From NCBI GenBank assembly GCA_018666555.1, contig JABIZD010000088.1:1-46438 (forward strand): 46,438 nt of DNA, read 5' to 3'. Below the pieces are notes generated by a model that searched no databases, was not told where the DNA came from, and saw only the letters and a program-made list of their open reading frames with translations. Positions 9,353-17,782 of this stretch are shown here, piece after piece. Source of the stretch: Gammaproteobacteria bacterium. GTDB taxonomy: Bacteria > Pseudomonadota > Gammaproteobacteria > Pseudomonadales > Azotimanducaceae. The position numbers and the translations under genes were made by a program. Position 1 is the stretch's first letter. Each line of letters begins with the position of its first letter.

Positions 9353-10891
9353 TCAATAATCCCTGTCATCAAACTGTGCTTTACGTTGCCCGATGAATTC
9401 AATTAATGCTTCATCCAGAGCCGGTTCCATGGCCGGTGCCTGATAACTGTCCAGCATCTTCCGGCAAATTATATTTGCCCTGGCTGCTGTATCCAGCCCG
9501 CCTTCCTGGTGCCACTGTTCAAAACTGTTGTTGTCGGCTACGGTCGATCGATAAAACGCCGTTTCAAAATTGGCCTGGGTATGACTGGCGCCGAGAAAAT
9601 GGGATCCAGGCCCTACTTCATGAAGCGCGCTCATGGCCTGCTCATTTTCAGACAGGTCCACGCCTTGCAGCAGTACCTGCAGCATATTGGCCTGGTCGAG
9701 ATCCATGATAAATTTTTCATAGCCGACGGTAAGTCCACCCTCTAGCCAACCAGCCGCATGTAACATGAAATTGACACCACACAGCGCTGCTGTCTGCAGG
9801 GTGTTAGCTGATTCATAAGCTGCCTGAGCATCGGCTATTTTTGAACCACACAGTCCCCCTCCGGATCGAAATGGCACACCCAGGCGTCGTGCCAGTGAGG
9901 CGGCTAGATACATGATCTTGCTGGGTTCGGGGGTGCCAAAAGTAGGTGCACCGGATTGCATGGATACTGCAGCAGCAAAAGTACCGAATACCACCGGCAC
10001 GCCCGGGCGTACTAATTGGATGTAGGCCATCCCTGCCAGGGCTTCAGCCAGAATCTGGGTGACCGTGCCAGCAACCGTCACGGGAGACATGGCGCCAGCC
10101 AGTATGAACGGAGAAATCAAAGTGGCTTGGTTATTTTCAGCATAGACTGTCGCCGCTCCCAGCATGGTAGCGTCGAAGGTCATCGGCGAGTTAACGTTGA
10201 TCAAGCTGGTTAATACGGTATTACTCTGAATAAACTCCTCACCAAAAACCAATTTGACCATATCAACCGTATCTTGGGCCCTCTCAGCTGAGGTAACTGA
10301 TCCCATAAAAGGCTTGTCACTATACTTAATATGGCTGTATATCATGTCAAAGTGACGCTTATTGACCGGCACATCAACTGGCTCACAAACTGTGCCACCA
10401 GAGTGATGCAGACCCGGACTCATATAAGCAAGCTTGACCAGGTTGCGGAAATCCTCAATGGTCGCGTAACGTCGCTCGCCATCAAGGTCACGAATAAAGG
10501 GTGAACCGTAGGCCGGCGCCAATACCATTCGGTCTCCACCTATAGTGACACTACGTTCCGGGTTTCTGGCATGCTGGACGTACTCAGCCGGAGCAGAATC
10601 CTGGATAATGGATCGGCACATGCCTCGCGGAAAGCGGACACGATCGCCTTGAACATCGGCTCCGGCTGCCTTGAACAACGCCAGTGCCTGGGGAAACTCC
10701 TTAAAATCTATACCTATCTGCTCGAGTACCGTATCGGCATTTTTCTCAATTAACTCGAGACCAGCATCATCAAGCAATTCATAGTAGGGTATCTTGCGCT
10801 CGATAAACGGCCTGACCTGCTCAATATTGACTTCCCGGGATATTCTCCTGGCTTCGCGTCCACCACTTCTTCTCGTTGATCTGCCGGTCAT
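9353..10891 (-). CDS. MttB-family methylamine/betaine:corrinoid methyltransferase (non-pyrrolysine)
   Basis: This 512-residue protein has typical trimethylamine methyltransferase superfamily features: RKIPYYELLDDAGLELIE near residue 33, GIDFKEFPQALALF, then APAYGSPFI, SGGTVCEPVDVP, and the GAMSPVTVAGTVTQ barrel strand. The frame is uninterrupted, so there is no in-frame TAG for pyrrolysine. Such homologues demethylate quaternary amines such as glycine betaine, proline betaine or carnitine. The linked dimethylglycine and sarcosine genes and the divergent betaine-type carrier favour glycine betaine. The N-terminus is Arg-rich (TGRSTRRSGGREARR; seven Arg in 20). It is the first gene of the operon, and no strong Shine-Dalgarno is seen upstream. 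Confidence 0.93.
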   Translation of the reverse strand: MTGRSTRRSGGREARRISREVNIEQVRPFIERKIPYYELLDDAGLELIEKNADTVLEQIGIDFKEFPQALALFKAAGADVQGDRVRFPRGMCRSIIQDSAPAEYVQHARNPERSVTIGGDRMVLAPAYGSPFIRDLDGERRYATIEDFRNLVKLAYMSPGLHHSGGTVCEPVDVPVNKRHFDMIYSHIKYSDKPFMGSVTSAERAQDTVDMVKLVFGEEFIQSNTVLTSLINVNSPMTFDATMLGAATVYAENNQATLISPFILAGAMSPVTVAGTVTQILAEALAGMAYIQLVRPGVPVVFGTFAAAVSMQSGAPTFGTPEPSKIMYLAASLARRLGVPFRSGGGLCGSKIADAQAAYESANTLQTAALCGVNFMLHAAGWLEGGLTVGYEKFIMDLDQANMLQVLLQGVDLSENEQAMSALHEVGPGSHFLGASHTQANFETAFYRSTVADNNSFEQWHQEGGLDTAARANIICRKMLDSYQAPAMEPALDEALIEFIGQRKAQFDDRDY

Positions 10892-11396
10892 CGACTCATC
10901 TACCCATTAATCCTGTGTCCAGGAGGCCAAGCCTTTCTAAGCTGTCAGGCTATAAAATTTTTTCCCTTTTCTGAGCTATCGACGTCTCCTCTCAAGTCTC
11001 AGCTTTAACGCGTTCTATATCGCTTATTTCGTGCACGGTAACCGATTTTTCTGTCCGCATCCATCATTTTTTTTTGACCTTTTTCAAGGCTTAATTCGAG
11101 GCCATTAATAACCTCCAAAATCGCTTTGAAAGCCCCATTATTAGGGCCTTTAGGGGATTTTACCTGCGCTCTATAAATGGTATTGCAAAACGACTTTGAC
11201 AACGCTTGCGCACGACTAGAATCGGACGGTTGGAAAACGCCGCTTAGGATTACCCAATTTAGACACCGTCGTGCGACCAAATCACGACCTAATAATCGTT
11301 ACCTGTAGCCCTGTTTAAAGAGCACAATTACCTGTACCTGAAGAACTCTTGCGGTCGTGTTAGTCTAAAACTCATCCAAGCAAGAGGTTACAGGCC
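10892..11396. other. Divergent intergenic region between the demethylation operon and the BCCT carrier
   Basis: This gap of about 500 bases must hold the promoters of both divergent units. I see an AT-rich stretch near 10951-10963 (tataaaattttttc) that could supply a minus-strand -10 region for the operon, and a short palindrome gtcgtgcgac at 11267-11276. I found no B12-box riboswitch core and no tRNA. An open frame at 11005-11280 (minus, 91 codons) has no recognisable family features and is probably not a gene. Confidence 0.5.
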
Positions 11397-12965
11397 ATCA
11401 ACAATAAAGCAAACACTGACAGCTCTTCTCAGGCAGATAATTTCGGCCATATCATCGGTGAAAATAATATCCAGGTTTACGGCCTGGATATTCACAACCC
11501 GGTATTTATGGTCTCCGCTGCCTTATCTTTAATCCTAGTGCTAATCACGCTTGCCTTCCCTGAGGCCTCGGGCCTCTTTTATATCGAACTGCGAAGCTGG
11601 GTGACGACCCAATTCGATTTCTTTTTCCTGATATCAGCTAATATTTTTATTATCTTCTGCTGCGCCATTGCGCTCTCTCCATTTGGCAGGATCCGTCTTG
11701 GTGGCGACGAGGCCAGACCGGCATACCGATACACTTCCTGGTTGGCTATGCTATTTGCAGCTGGCGTGGGTATCGGCCTTATGTTCTATGGCGTTCATGA
11801 ACCGGTTACCCACACCTTAAACCCACCACTGAATATCGACCCAAATGATATCGAGCGGGCTAGTGCCGCAGGGATGTCTGCGGCAATTTATCACTGGGGC
11901 CTGCATGCCTGGGCGATCTACGCCGTAGTGGGCCTGGCATTGGCCTACTTTACCTTTAACCGCGCCATGCCCATGACCCTGCGCTCGGCCTTTTTCCCCC
12001 TGTTAGGTAAGGCAGTCTGGGGACCGCTCGGAGATATCATTGACATTGTTGCCGTGCTGGCAACTGTCTTTGGGCTGGCGACCTCTCTGGGAATCGGGTC
12101 TGAGCAGATTGCCGCCGGGCTTTCCTATCTGTTTGATATCAATGCGACCAATGGCACCAAGGTACTCTTGATCATAGCGATAGTCTCCATCGCACTGGTA
12201 TCGGTGATATTGGGTCTCGATAAAGGAGTCAAGCGCCTGAGTGAAATCAATCTCGCGCTAGCTGCCCTATTACTGCTATTTGTCTTCTTTGCCGGGCCGA
12301 CCCAGGTCATTCTAGTCAACTTCGGCAGCATAACGATGGACTACCTTTATTACCTGCCTGCATTAAGTAACTGGGTCGGCCGCACCGATGACCTGTTTCT
12401 GCATGGCTGGACCACCTTTTACTGGGCCTGGTGGATCTCCTGGTCTCCTTTTGTTGGGATGTTTATCGCCCGTATCAGCTACGGTCGCAGCATCAGGGAG
12501 TTCGTCCTATGGGTCCTGATCATCCCAACTATCATTGGCCTTATCTGGATGGGAACACTTGGCGGCGTCGCACTCGAACAATTGCTCAACCTGGGATACC
12601 AAGGGGTCGCTGAGTCCCCACCGGAGCTGGCGCTGTTCAAAATGCTCGAGGGGTTGCCGTTTGCTCAATTAGTCTCTGGGGCCTGCGTTCTTCTGATCGC
12701 CCTGTTTTTCGTTACATCAGCTGATTCAGGATCCCTGGTGGTCGACACCTTAACTGCTGGAGGTAAAACCGATGCCCCTACCAGGCAACGAGTTTTCTGG
12801 TGCGCGACGACAGGCCTGGTCGCCATAGCACTCATGCTCGGTGGTGGCATGAACTCGCTGCAGGCTCTGACAACGGCCATTGGCCTGCCGTTTGGGCTAC
12901 TACTGTTACTAATGTGTGTGAGCCTAGTAAAAGGACTTCAACAGGAGCAACCTAAGCCGCCCTAA
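11397..12965 (+). CDS. BCCT family betaine/choline/carnitine transporter, probable non-canonical ATC start
   Basis: This is a twelve-TM secondary carrier of the BCCT family. Visible hallmarks, numbered from the first ATG (11508), are the GVGIGLMFYGVHEP segment of TM3 at about 86-99 and the substrate aromatic box W130, W135, Y138 in HWGLHAWAIY, with the same spacing as W189/W194/Y197 of BetP. The WAWWISWSPFVGMFIARIS stretch of TM8 is also present. GxGxG in TM3 is the Na+-coupled betaine type. Family homology (VYGLDIHNPVF) starts upstream of 11508, yet that upstream frame contains no ATG, GTG or TTG back to the stop at 11361. An AAGAGG (11382-11387) lies 9 bases before ATC at 11397, the most likely start. 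It is divergent from the demethylation operon and a good candidate for the supplier of its substrate. Confidence 0.9.
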   Translation: MNNKANTDSSSQADNFGHIIGENNIQVYGLDIHNPVFMVSAALSLILVLITLAFPEASGLFYIELRSWVTTQFDFFFLISANIFIIFCCAIALSPFGRIRLGGDEARPAYRYTSWLAMLFAAGVGIGLMFYGVHEPVTHTLNPPLNIDPNDIERASAAGMSAAIYHWGLHAWAIYAVVGLALAYFTFNRAMPMTLRSAFFPLLGKAVWGPLGDIIDIVAVLATVFGLATSLGIGSEQIAAGLSYLFDINATNGTKVLLIIAIVSIALVSVILGLDKGVKRLSEINLALAALLLLFVFFAGPTQVILVNFGSITMDYLYYLPALSNWVGRTDDLFLHGWTTFYWAWWISWSPFVGMFIARISYGRSIREFVLWVLIIPTIIGLIWMGTLGGVALEQLLNLGYQGVAESPPELALFKMLEGLPFAQLVSGACVLLIALFFVTSADSGSLVVDTLTAGGKTDAPTRQRVFWCATTGLVAIALMLGGGMNSLQALTTAIGLPFGLLLLLMCVSLVKGLQQEQPKPP

Positions 12966-13086
12966 ATTTAAGCAGCCGCGCGCCGCTACCAGATGCTGAA
13001 AATACCTTCCCGACAGGCAGCGCGCGACTTTGCTTGAGCCAATGACGCCAACTTTCTGCATACGACAACGACAACGGCAACCCATC

Positions 13087-14376
13087 TTATTCATCAATTT
13101 CGGTCAGTGCCTGGTAGACAGCTACCGACAAATCATCTCTTAACCGCCAGGGCGATGCGAACAGTTGAATCATTGACACCACAATGACATCCTCCTGCGG
13201 GTCAAGCCAAAAAATAGTGCCGGCTACACCGCCCCAGTCTAATTCTCCCTTGGAAGAAAGCACACCGCGGCGCACCGGGTCGATATAAACCCCTATTCCA
13301 AGGCCATGCCCACCACCCAACCCCAGGCTGCGATCATGGTCCGGGCCGACATTGGCATCCGTAATCGATGCTGGCAGGTGATCCTGACCCATATAGCTGA
13401 CCAGTTTAGGACTTAATATCTGTTTATCACCGTAGCGCCCACCATTTCTTAACATTTCAAGAAAGCGGCTATAATCGGGCGCCGTTGAAATCAGACCCGA
13501 ACCTCCGGAATCAAAACCATTGACCCGATAGGCCTGCTCACGGTCATAGGGTTCTTGAACGAGTTTGACCACCTGGTTGATTTCATCCCACCAATGACTG
13601 GACGCCAACCGATGCAATTTGTCGGGTGGTACGGCAAAGCCGGTATCAATCATCCCAAGCGGCTCAAATAACGCTACGCTGAGAAATTCAGCCAGAGACA
13701 AACCCGTTATTCGCTCTATCACAACACCTAGAACATCACTTGCGAAACTGTATCCCCAGGCTTCCCCTGGATGATTACGCAGCGGCAGACGTGCCAGCTT
13801 GTCAATGAATTCGGCAGAGCTAGCGCTCACCGCGGGATTGTCCCATTGAATCAATTCAGCAACAGGGTGATCACGTCGATAGCCATAACTTAACCCTGAC
13901 ATGTGGGTAAACAACTGATGCATGGTCATTGCTGTCCTGGCCTCAACCAGGACGCCCTTTTCAAACACCTTCAGCTGCTTTAATTCTGGTATGAACTTTT
14001 CAACCGGGTCATCCAAGTGAAAATGGCCCTGCTCATACAAAGTCAACGCCCCTACAGCGGTAATCGCCTTAGTCATTGAGAAAATTCGAAACAGCGTATC
14101 CAACTGCATAGGAGCATCATTATCCAAGCCCATCTGCCCCAGTACTGAAGACTGCACCGGCTGACCTCGACGTGATATCAACGTGACGATACCAGGTACC
14201 CTTTGCTCATCCACATAACGCTGCGCGACTTGTTCAACCCGGGCAAGCCGCCGGCTGGATATTCCCACCTGTTCTGGTATCACTAATTCCAATGCATCGG
14301 CAAACACCAGCGGCTGTACTGGGTACAAGCCCGCTACCATCAAGAGCCAGGTAAGGCACCCTGTCCTGTTGAACAT
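13087..14376 (-). CDS. Serine hydrolase, beta-lactamase/class C fold, exported
   Basis: This 429-residue protein has an N-terminal signal sequence (hydrophobic LTWLLMVAGLYPV, probable cleavage near VFA-DA). The active-site S100-M-T-K103 matches the SxxK motif of class C beta-lactamases, DD-peptidases and EstB-type esterases. The second motif is in the AWGYSFASDVLG region, where Tyr is followed by Ser rather than the classical YxN, and GGGHGLGIGV lies near the third motif. Such proteins are usually periplasmic esterases or peptidases rather than antibiotic-resistance enzymes. It is convergent with the BCCT gene and divergent from the solute-binding protein gene, with about 70 bases between the starts. 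Confidence 0.85.
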   Translation of the reverse strand: MFNRTGCLTWLLMVAGLYPVQPLVFADALELVIPEQVGISSRRLARVEQVAQRYVDEQRVPGIVTLISRRGQPVQSSVLGQMGLDNDAPMQLDTLFRIFSMTKAITAVGALTLYEQGHFHLDDPVEKFIPELKQLKVFEKGVLVEARTAMTMHQLFTHMSGLSYGYRRDHPVAELIQWDNPAVSASSAEFIDKLARLPLRNHPGEAWGYSFASDVLGVVIERITGLSLAEFLSVALFEPLGMIDTGFAVPPDKLHRLASSHWWDEINQVVKLVQEPYDREQAYRVNGFDSGGSGLISTAPDYSRFLEMLRNGGRYGDKQILSPKLVSYMGQDHLPASITDANVGPDHDRSLGLGGGHGLGIGVYIDPVRRGVLSSKGELDWGGVAGTIFWLDPQEDVIVVSMIQLFASPWRLRDDLSVAVYQALTEIDE

Positions 14377-14446
14377 TATTTCTCTCCGATCAGTATCCCT
14401 GTCAGCATGTTACACTTAACTTCTTATTTTCACAGGGCACCCTTTT

Positions 14447-15925
14447 TTGCTGCTGAAGCTCATAGTTTTCCTGTTGGTGACCGGTTTCACGGTTAACGTA
14501 ACGGCCGGAGGAACTTTTCGTATAGCCCATGCCATGGAGTACGGCGGTGCAGAAAACCTCAACCCGTTTGATCCAAATCGCTTTACCCCGACTATCTACT
14601 TTCTCTACAGTCGGCTGGTACGTGCTAACCCAGACGACGAGCCTGCTCCGGACCTGGCCCTGCGGTGGTCCAGCAATGCTAGCGCCACAATCTGGCGGTT
14701 CGACCTGCGCAAAGGGGTCACATTCCATGATGGCTCTACCTTTGACGCCGGAGATGTTGCCTATTCCCTGACCTATCTATTAGACCCCGAGATCGATTCT
14801 CCATTGATCTCCACGCTCGGTATCATCAGCCGCATTGAGGTGATAGACCCACATACAGTCGATATTCACCTGAAATCCGCCCATGCTGACTTCCCAGTGC
14901 TGCTAATGGATTATCGAGCTCGAATCATTCCAGAGGGTATCGGCGAGGCCATTCGCTACAAAGGCACGGGAACAGGCCCGTTCATGATATCAAAGCTGGA
15001 CCCTGAAGGGATTACTGAACTGGTAGCCAACAAAAACTACTTCCTTGGTCCTCCCCAACTGGATGCCATAGAAGTGATCGCCATCATCGATGCCAACGCT
15101 CAAATGCAGGCTTTCCTGGCCAACCAGATAGATCTGGTACAACGCGTCAATCCCCGACTGGAACCCTTATTCAGAAGCAATGATGGCTTTTCAGTGCAAA
15201 AGTTTGCTACCGGAGATAAAAACTTGATCGCCTTTCGTACCGATCTTGCTCCCTTCGATGATCATCGCGTCAGAAAAGCCATTAGAATTGCCATAGACAG
15301 AGAAAAATTCATCAACACTGCCATCGGACACGGTGGGGCCGTTATTGCTTGCGATCACCCAGTCTGGCCCGGGGACCCCTATTTATGGCCTGGTGAATGC
15401 GAGCAGGACCAGGCACTGGCAAAGCGCTTACTATCCGAAGCTGGTTTCGGTGACGGCCTGGAGTTCGATCTGTATACGTCCACGCTATTCGCTAACGGCG
15501 TAAGTATCGCGGAAGTCTACCAGGACCAGTTATCTGAAATTGGCGTCAAGGTGAATATCGTTCTGGCACCAGCAGATGGCTATTACGGCGATATCTGGCT
15601 TAACAAAGCTGCTTGTGTCACCTATTGGGGACATCGACCGGCCGATCAGTATCTCAATGAATTGTATCGCTCAGGTGGAAGCTGGAATGATACTTATTGG
15701 AATGTTCCCGAATACGACAGCCTACTCGACCGAGCCAGATCAGAGCTTGATTTTGAAGCGCGACGGGCCGTTTACTGGCAAGCTCAGGAAATGCTATTTG
15801 AAAAGGGCGGTAGCTTTATGCCGTTTCACTATGTAAATATTCGAGTCATGAACAGCAGCGTACGTAACCTCGAACCGGTAATGGAATTTTCCGTACCCTG
15901 GTACAAAGTAACGAAAACACCCTAA
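14447..15925 (+). CDS. ABC transporter solute-binding protein, family 5 (peptide/opine/nickel type)
   Basis: This 492-residue periplasmic binding protein has a signal peptide (LKLIVFLLVTGFTVNVTA, then GG). It contains SBP_bac_5 landmarks: ENLNPFDPNRFTP, APDLALRW, WRFDLRKGVTFHDGSTFDAGDVAYSL, GTGPFMI, and VRKAIRIAIDREKFI. Translation starts at TTG (14447), because the upstream in-frame stop is only 30 bases away and an AGGG precedes by 9 bases. It probably feeds the Dpp-type permease and ATPase genes at 17783-21395, though those are on the other strand and about 1.9 kb away. The ligand is unknown; family members bind oligopeptides, opines, sugars or Ni chelates. Confidence 0.9.
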   Translation: MLLKLIVFLLVTGFTVNVTAGGTFRIAHAMEYGGAENLNPFDPNRFTPTIYFLYSRLVRANPDDEPAPDLALRWSSNASATIWRFDLRKGVTFHDGSTFDAGDVAYSLTYLLDPEIDSPLISTLGIISRIEVIDPHTVDIHLKSAHADFPVLLMDYRARIIPEGIGEAIRYKGTGTGPFMISKLDPEGITELVANKNYFLGPPQLDAIEVIAIIDANAQMQAFLANQIDLVQRVNPRLEPLFRSNDGFSVQKFATGDKNLIAFRTDLAPFDDHRVRKAIRIAIDREKFINTAIGHGGAVIACDHPVWPGDPYLWPGECEQDQALAKRLLSEAGFGDGLEFDLYTSTLFANGVSIAEVYQDQLSEIGVKVNIVLAPADGYYGDIWLNKAACVTYWGHRPADQYLNELYRSGGSWNDTYWNVPEYDSLLDRARSELDFEARRAVYWQAQEMLFEKGGSFMPFHYVNIRVMNSSVRNLEPVMEFSVPWYKVTKTP

Positions 15926-15945
15926 CCTTCACGGTCTGCTGATCA

Positions 15946-16905
15946 TTACCTGGCACCAATCTTAACTTCAGCGCCTCCTGCCTCATCTTCATTATCGACT
16001 ATTTCATCAGGAAAACCCGCGGCAGTAATGCTCAGGCCAGTCGCTTCCTCAAGCCTGCGAATAATATTCGGAGACCATTCGCGCGGACCAAACCTAGCCT
16101 GACCATCCCGGAAAATATTCAGTAATAAGGGCGATAGCTCCAACTCGACGCCACCGCGCTCAGCTATCTGCTGAAACAAACCCACGTCTTTGAGCACCAA
16201 ATCCATGGTGAAGTTAATGTTTCGACTACCATTAAGGATGACCTGGCCTTCGGTTTCATGGACAAAGGAATTACCCGACGAAATTCGGATCCCATGATAG
16301 GCCGTCACCAGGTCAATGCCGGCTGCCTTTGATACCGTCAGGGCTTCACAGACCGAAACCAGGTTCGCTGTCGCCAGGTAATTTGTACACACCTTTAAAG
16401 TCGAGGCGGATCCCAGTTCCCCTGTATGCAGGACCTCTCTGCCAAGCACCGTCAATAATGGTAGGACACTTTCAAATGTGGCCCTGTCACAGCCAGCTAA
16501 AATAGCAATATTACCTGTCTCAGCTCGATGACAACCACCTGATACCGGGCAGTCTGCTGCCCTGCCTCCAAGTTCAATCACCCTGGACCCTAACCTGCGC
16601 ACTTCCGCTGTATCCGTGGTACTCATTTCCAGCCAAATCTTGCCGGCAGAAAAACCATGCAATGCCCCATTCTCCTCATCTTCCATCACCCGGGCGCTGA
16701 TCTCAGGTGATGGCAGGCAGGTGATCAAGGTGTCCACCTGACCAACAAGTTCGAGTGGAGAATCAGCGGCACCTGCACCAGCATCAACAAACGGCCGGAC
16801 TTTGTCTGCATCCAGATCATGAACCACCAGGTCAACCTTATTCCTTAACAAGGTACCGGCTAATTTCGCACCCACATTCCCTAACCCTATAAACCCTACT
16901 TTAAT
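15946..16905 (-). CDS. 3-hydroxyisobutyrate dehydrogenase-like NAD(P) oxidoreductase, probable ATT start
   Basis: This enzyme of about 319 residues has the beta-hydroxyacid dehydrogenase layout: N-terminal KVGFIGLGNVG nucleotide loop, substrate motif DCPVSGGCHRAETG, and catalytic-lysine segment LKVCTNYLATANL. The family start is normally Met-Lys-x-Gly-Phe-Ile-Gly. Here that position is ATT (16905-16903), seven bases after a perfect AAGGAG (16918-16913). An in-frame ATG exists only 55 codons upstream and would add a tail with no homology. The substrate is unknown; relatives act on 3-hydroxyisobutyrate, tartronate semialdehyde, succinic semialdehyde or sulfolactaldehyde. It lies convergent to the solute-binding protein gene (20-base gap). 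Confidence 0.88.
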   Translation of the reverse strand: MKVGFIGLGNVGAKLAGTLLRNKVDLVVHDLDADKVRPFVDAGAGAADSPLELVGQVDTLITCLPSPEISARVMEDEENGALHGFSAGKIWLEMSTTDTAEVRRLGSRVIELGGRAADCPVSGGCHRAETGNIAILAGCDRATFESVLPLLTVLGREVLHTGELGSASTLKVCTNYLATANLVSVCEALTVSKAAGIDLVTAYHGIRISSGNSFVHETEGQVILNGSRNINFTMDLVLKDVGLFQQIAERGGVELELSPLLLNIFRDGQARFGPREWSPNIIRRLEEATGLSITAAGFPDEIVDNEDEAGGAEVKIGAR

Positions 16906-16912
16906 GATCCTT

Positions 16913-16918
16913 CTCCTT
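16913..16918 (-). promoter_or_regulatory. Shine-Dalgarno AAGGAG that decides an ATT start
   Basis: On the minus strand the sequence reads AAGGAG, then seven bases, then ATT AAA GTA GGG TTT. The spacing is ideal and the following codons are the conserved beginning of the dehydrogenase family. This is why the ATT at 16905 is preferred over the distant ATG at 17070. Confidence 0.75.
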
Positions 16919-17179
16919 AACTGGTTACCTAACCCTAAAATGACCCCTAGCCGAGTGTCACTGCTGAGCCTACATCGGTTAGCCGCCTCTGTAATGCCGG
17001 GCTCAAACCTATAACCACTGATGCCAAAGCCTGACCTTTTCTTTATCTTTGCCGTCGTGACTTGTAGCATTGATAGGCAGTGATGAGAGTATTTTCATTC
17101 ACTGGAGCATACAACCTGCCAGCACTACAAAGCCGTTAGGTCGTATAACGATATCTAGCCATTCACGTAGGAACAAGCC

Positions 17180-17752
17180 ATGAACACCGTTTCTTTCTCA
17201 AGTATGTCTGAAGGCTCTAAGGCTGACTATCTATTGTTAGCAGAGTACGAACGTGACCAAATTGATGCTTTACCCGATACTATTTTGTACCAATTGCGTT
17301 CGCTCGAAACAGGCTTACAAGGTTATAAGATTCACCGCCTTGAGCATGCCCTGCAAGCAGCCACTCGTGCCGAAAGAGATGGCATGGACAAAGAGTGGAT
17401 CATCGCAGCCCTTGTCCATGACATAGGAGACAGTATAGCGCCACTGAATCACTCCCAACTTGCCGCTGCTGTTATCAGACCCTACGTTCGAGCCGAAGTT
17501 ACCTGGGTAGTGGAAATGCATGGCCTGTTTCAGATGATTTACTATGCAGATCATCTCGACCTGGACCCTAATGGCAGGGACCAGTATAAAGATCACCGCT
17601 GGTACGATAGTTGTATACGTTTCTGCGAGCGCTTAGATGAGCCTTCCTTCGACCCCGAATATGACAGTGCCTCCCTGGATCATTTTACGCCGCTGGTACG
17701 CGACATCTTTTCCAGGCCGGCATTTGACCCTGCAATTATAGACCCGAAATAA
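17180..17752 (+). CDS. HD-domain protein resembling PhnZ/TmpB-type diiron oxygenases
   Basis: This 190-residue soluble protein has an HD metal site: H56 (RLEH), H80-D81 (ALVHDIGD), H91, H114 (EMHGLFQ) and a later D153 (ERLDEPSFDP). The spacing from H56 to H80 equals that from H34 to H58 in PhnZ as I recall it. Size and the ending (FDPEYD...SRPAFDP) fit a family close to the organophosphonate oxygenases PhnZ and TmpB. TmpB releases glycine betaine from a trimethylaminophosphonate, which would suit this neighbourhood, but no TmpA-like hydroxylase is seen. A hydrolase role remains possible. The start has AGGA eight bases upstream. It is convergent with the ABC ATPase gene. Confidence 0.75.
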   Translation: MNTVSFSSMSEGSKADYLLLAEYERDQIDALPDTILYQLRSLETGLQGYKIHRLEHALQAATRAERDGMDKEWIIAALVHDIGDSIAPLNHSQLAAAVIRPYVRAEVTWVVEMHGLFQMIYYADHLDLDPNGRDQYKDHRWYDSCIRFCERLDEPSFDPEYDSASLDHFTPLVRDIFSRPAFDPAIIDPK

Positions 17753-17782
17753 AACCGCCTAAACAGCTTTAAACCAATCCAT

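Noticed and set aside
9353-10891. Possible pyrrolysine (TAG) codon in the MttB-family gene
   Set aside because: The frame is continuous over the expected full length, so it is a non-pyrrolysine homologue.
11005-11280. A 91-codon minus-strand open frame in front of the MttB-family gene
   Set aside because: No family features, a low-complexity basic end and no clear ribosome-binding site; treated as intergenic sequence.
10892-11396. Cobalamin riboswitch upstream of the corrinoid operon
   Set aside because: The B12-box core was looked for on both strands and not found.
13087-14376. Antibiotic-resistance beta-lactamase
   Set aside because: SxxK is present, but the second motif deviates from YxN and the family is mostly esterase or peptidase-like; no resistance context.
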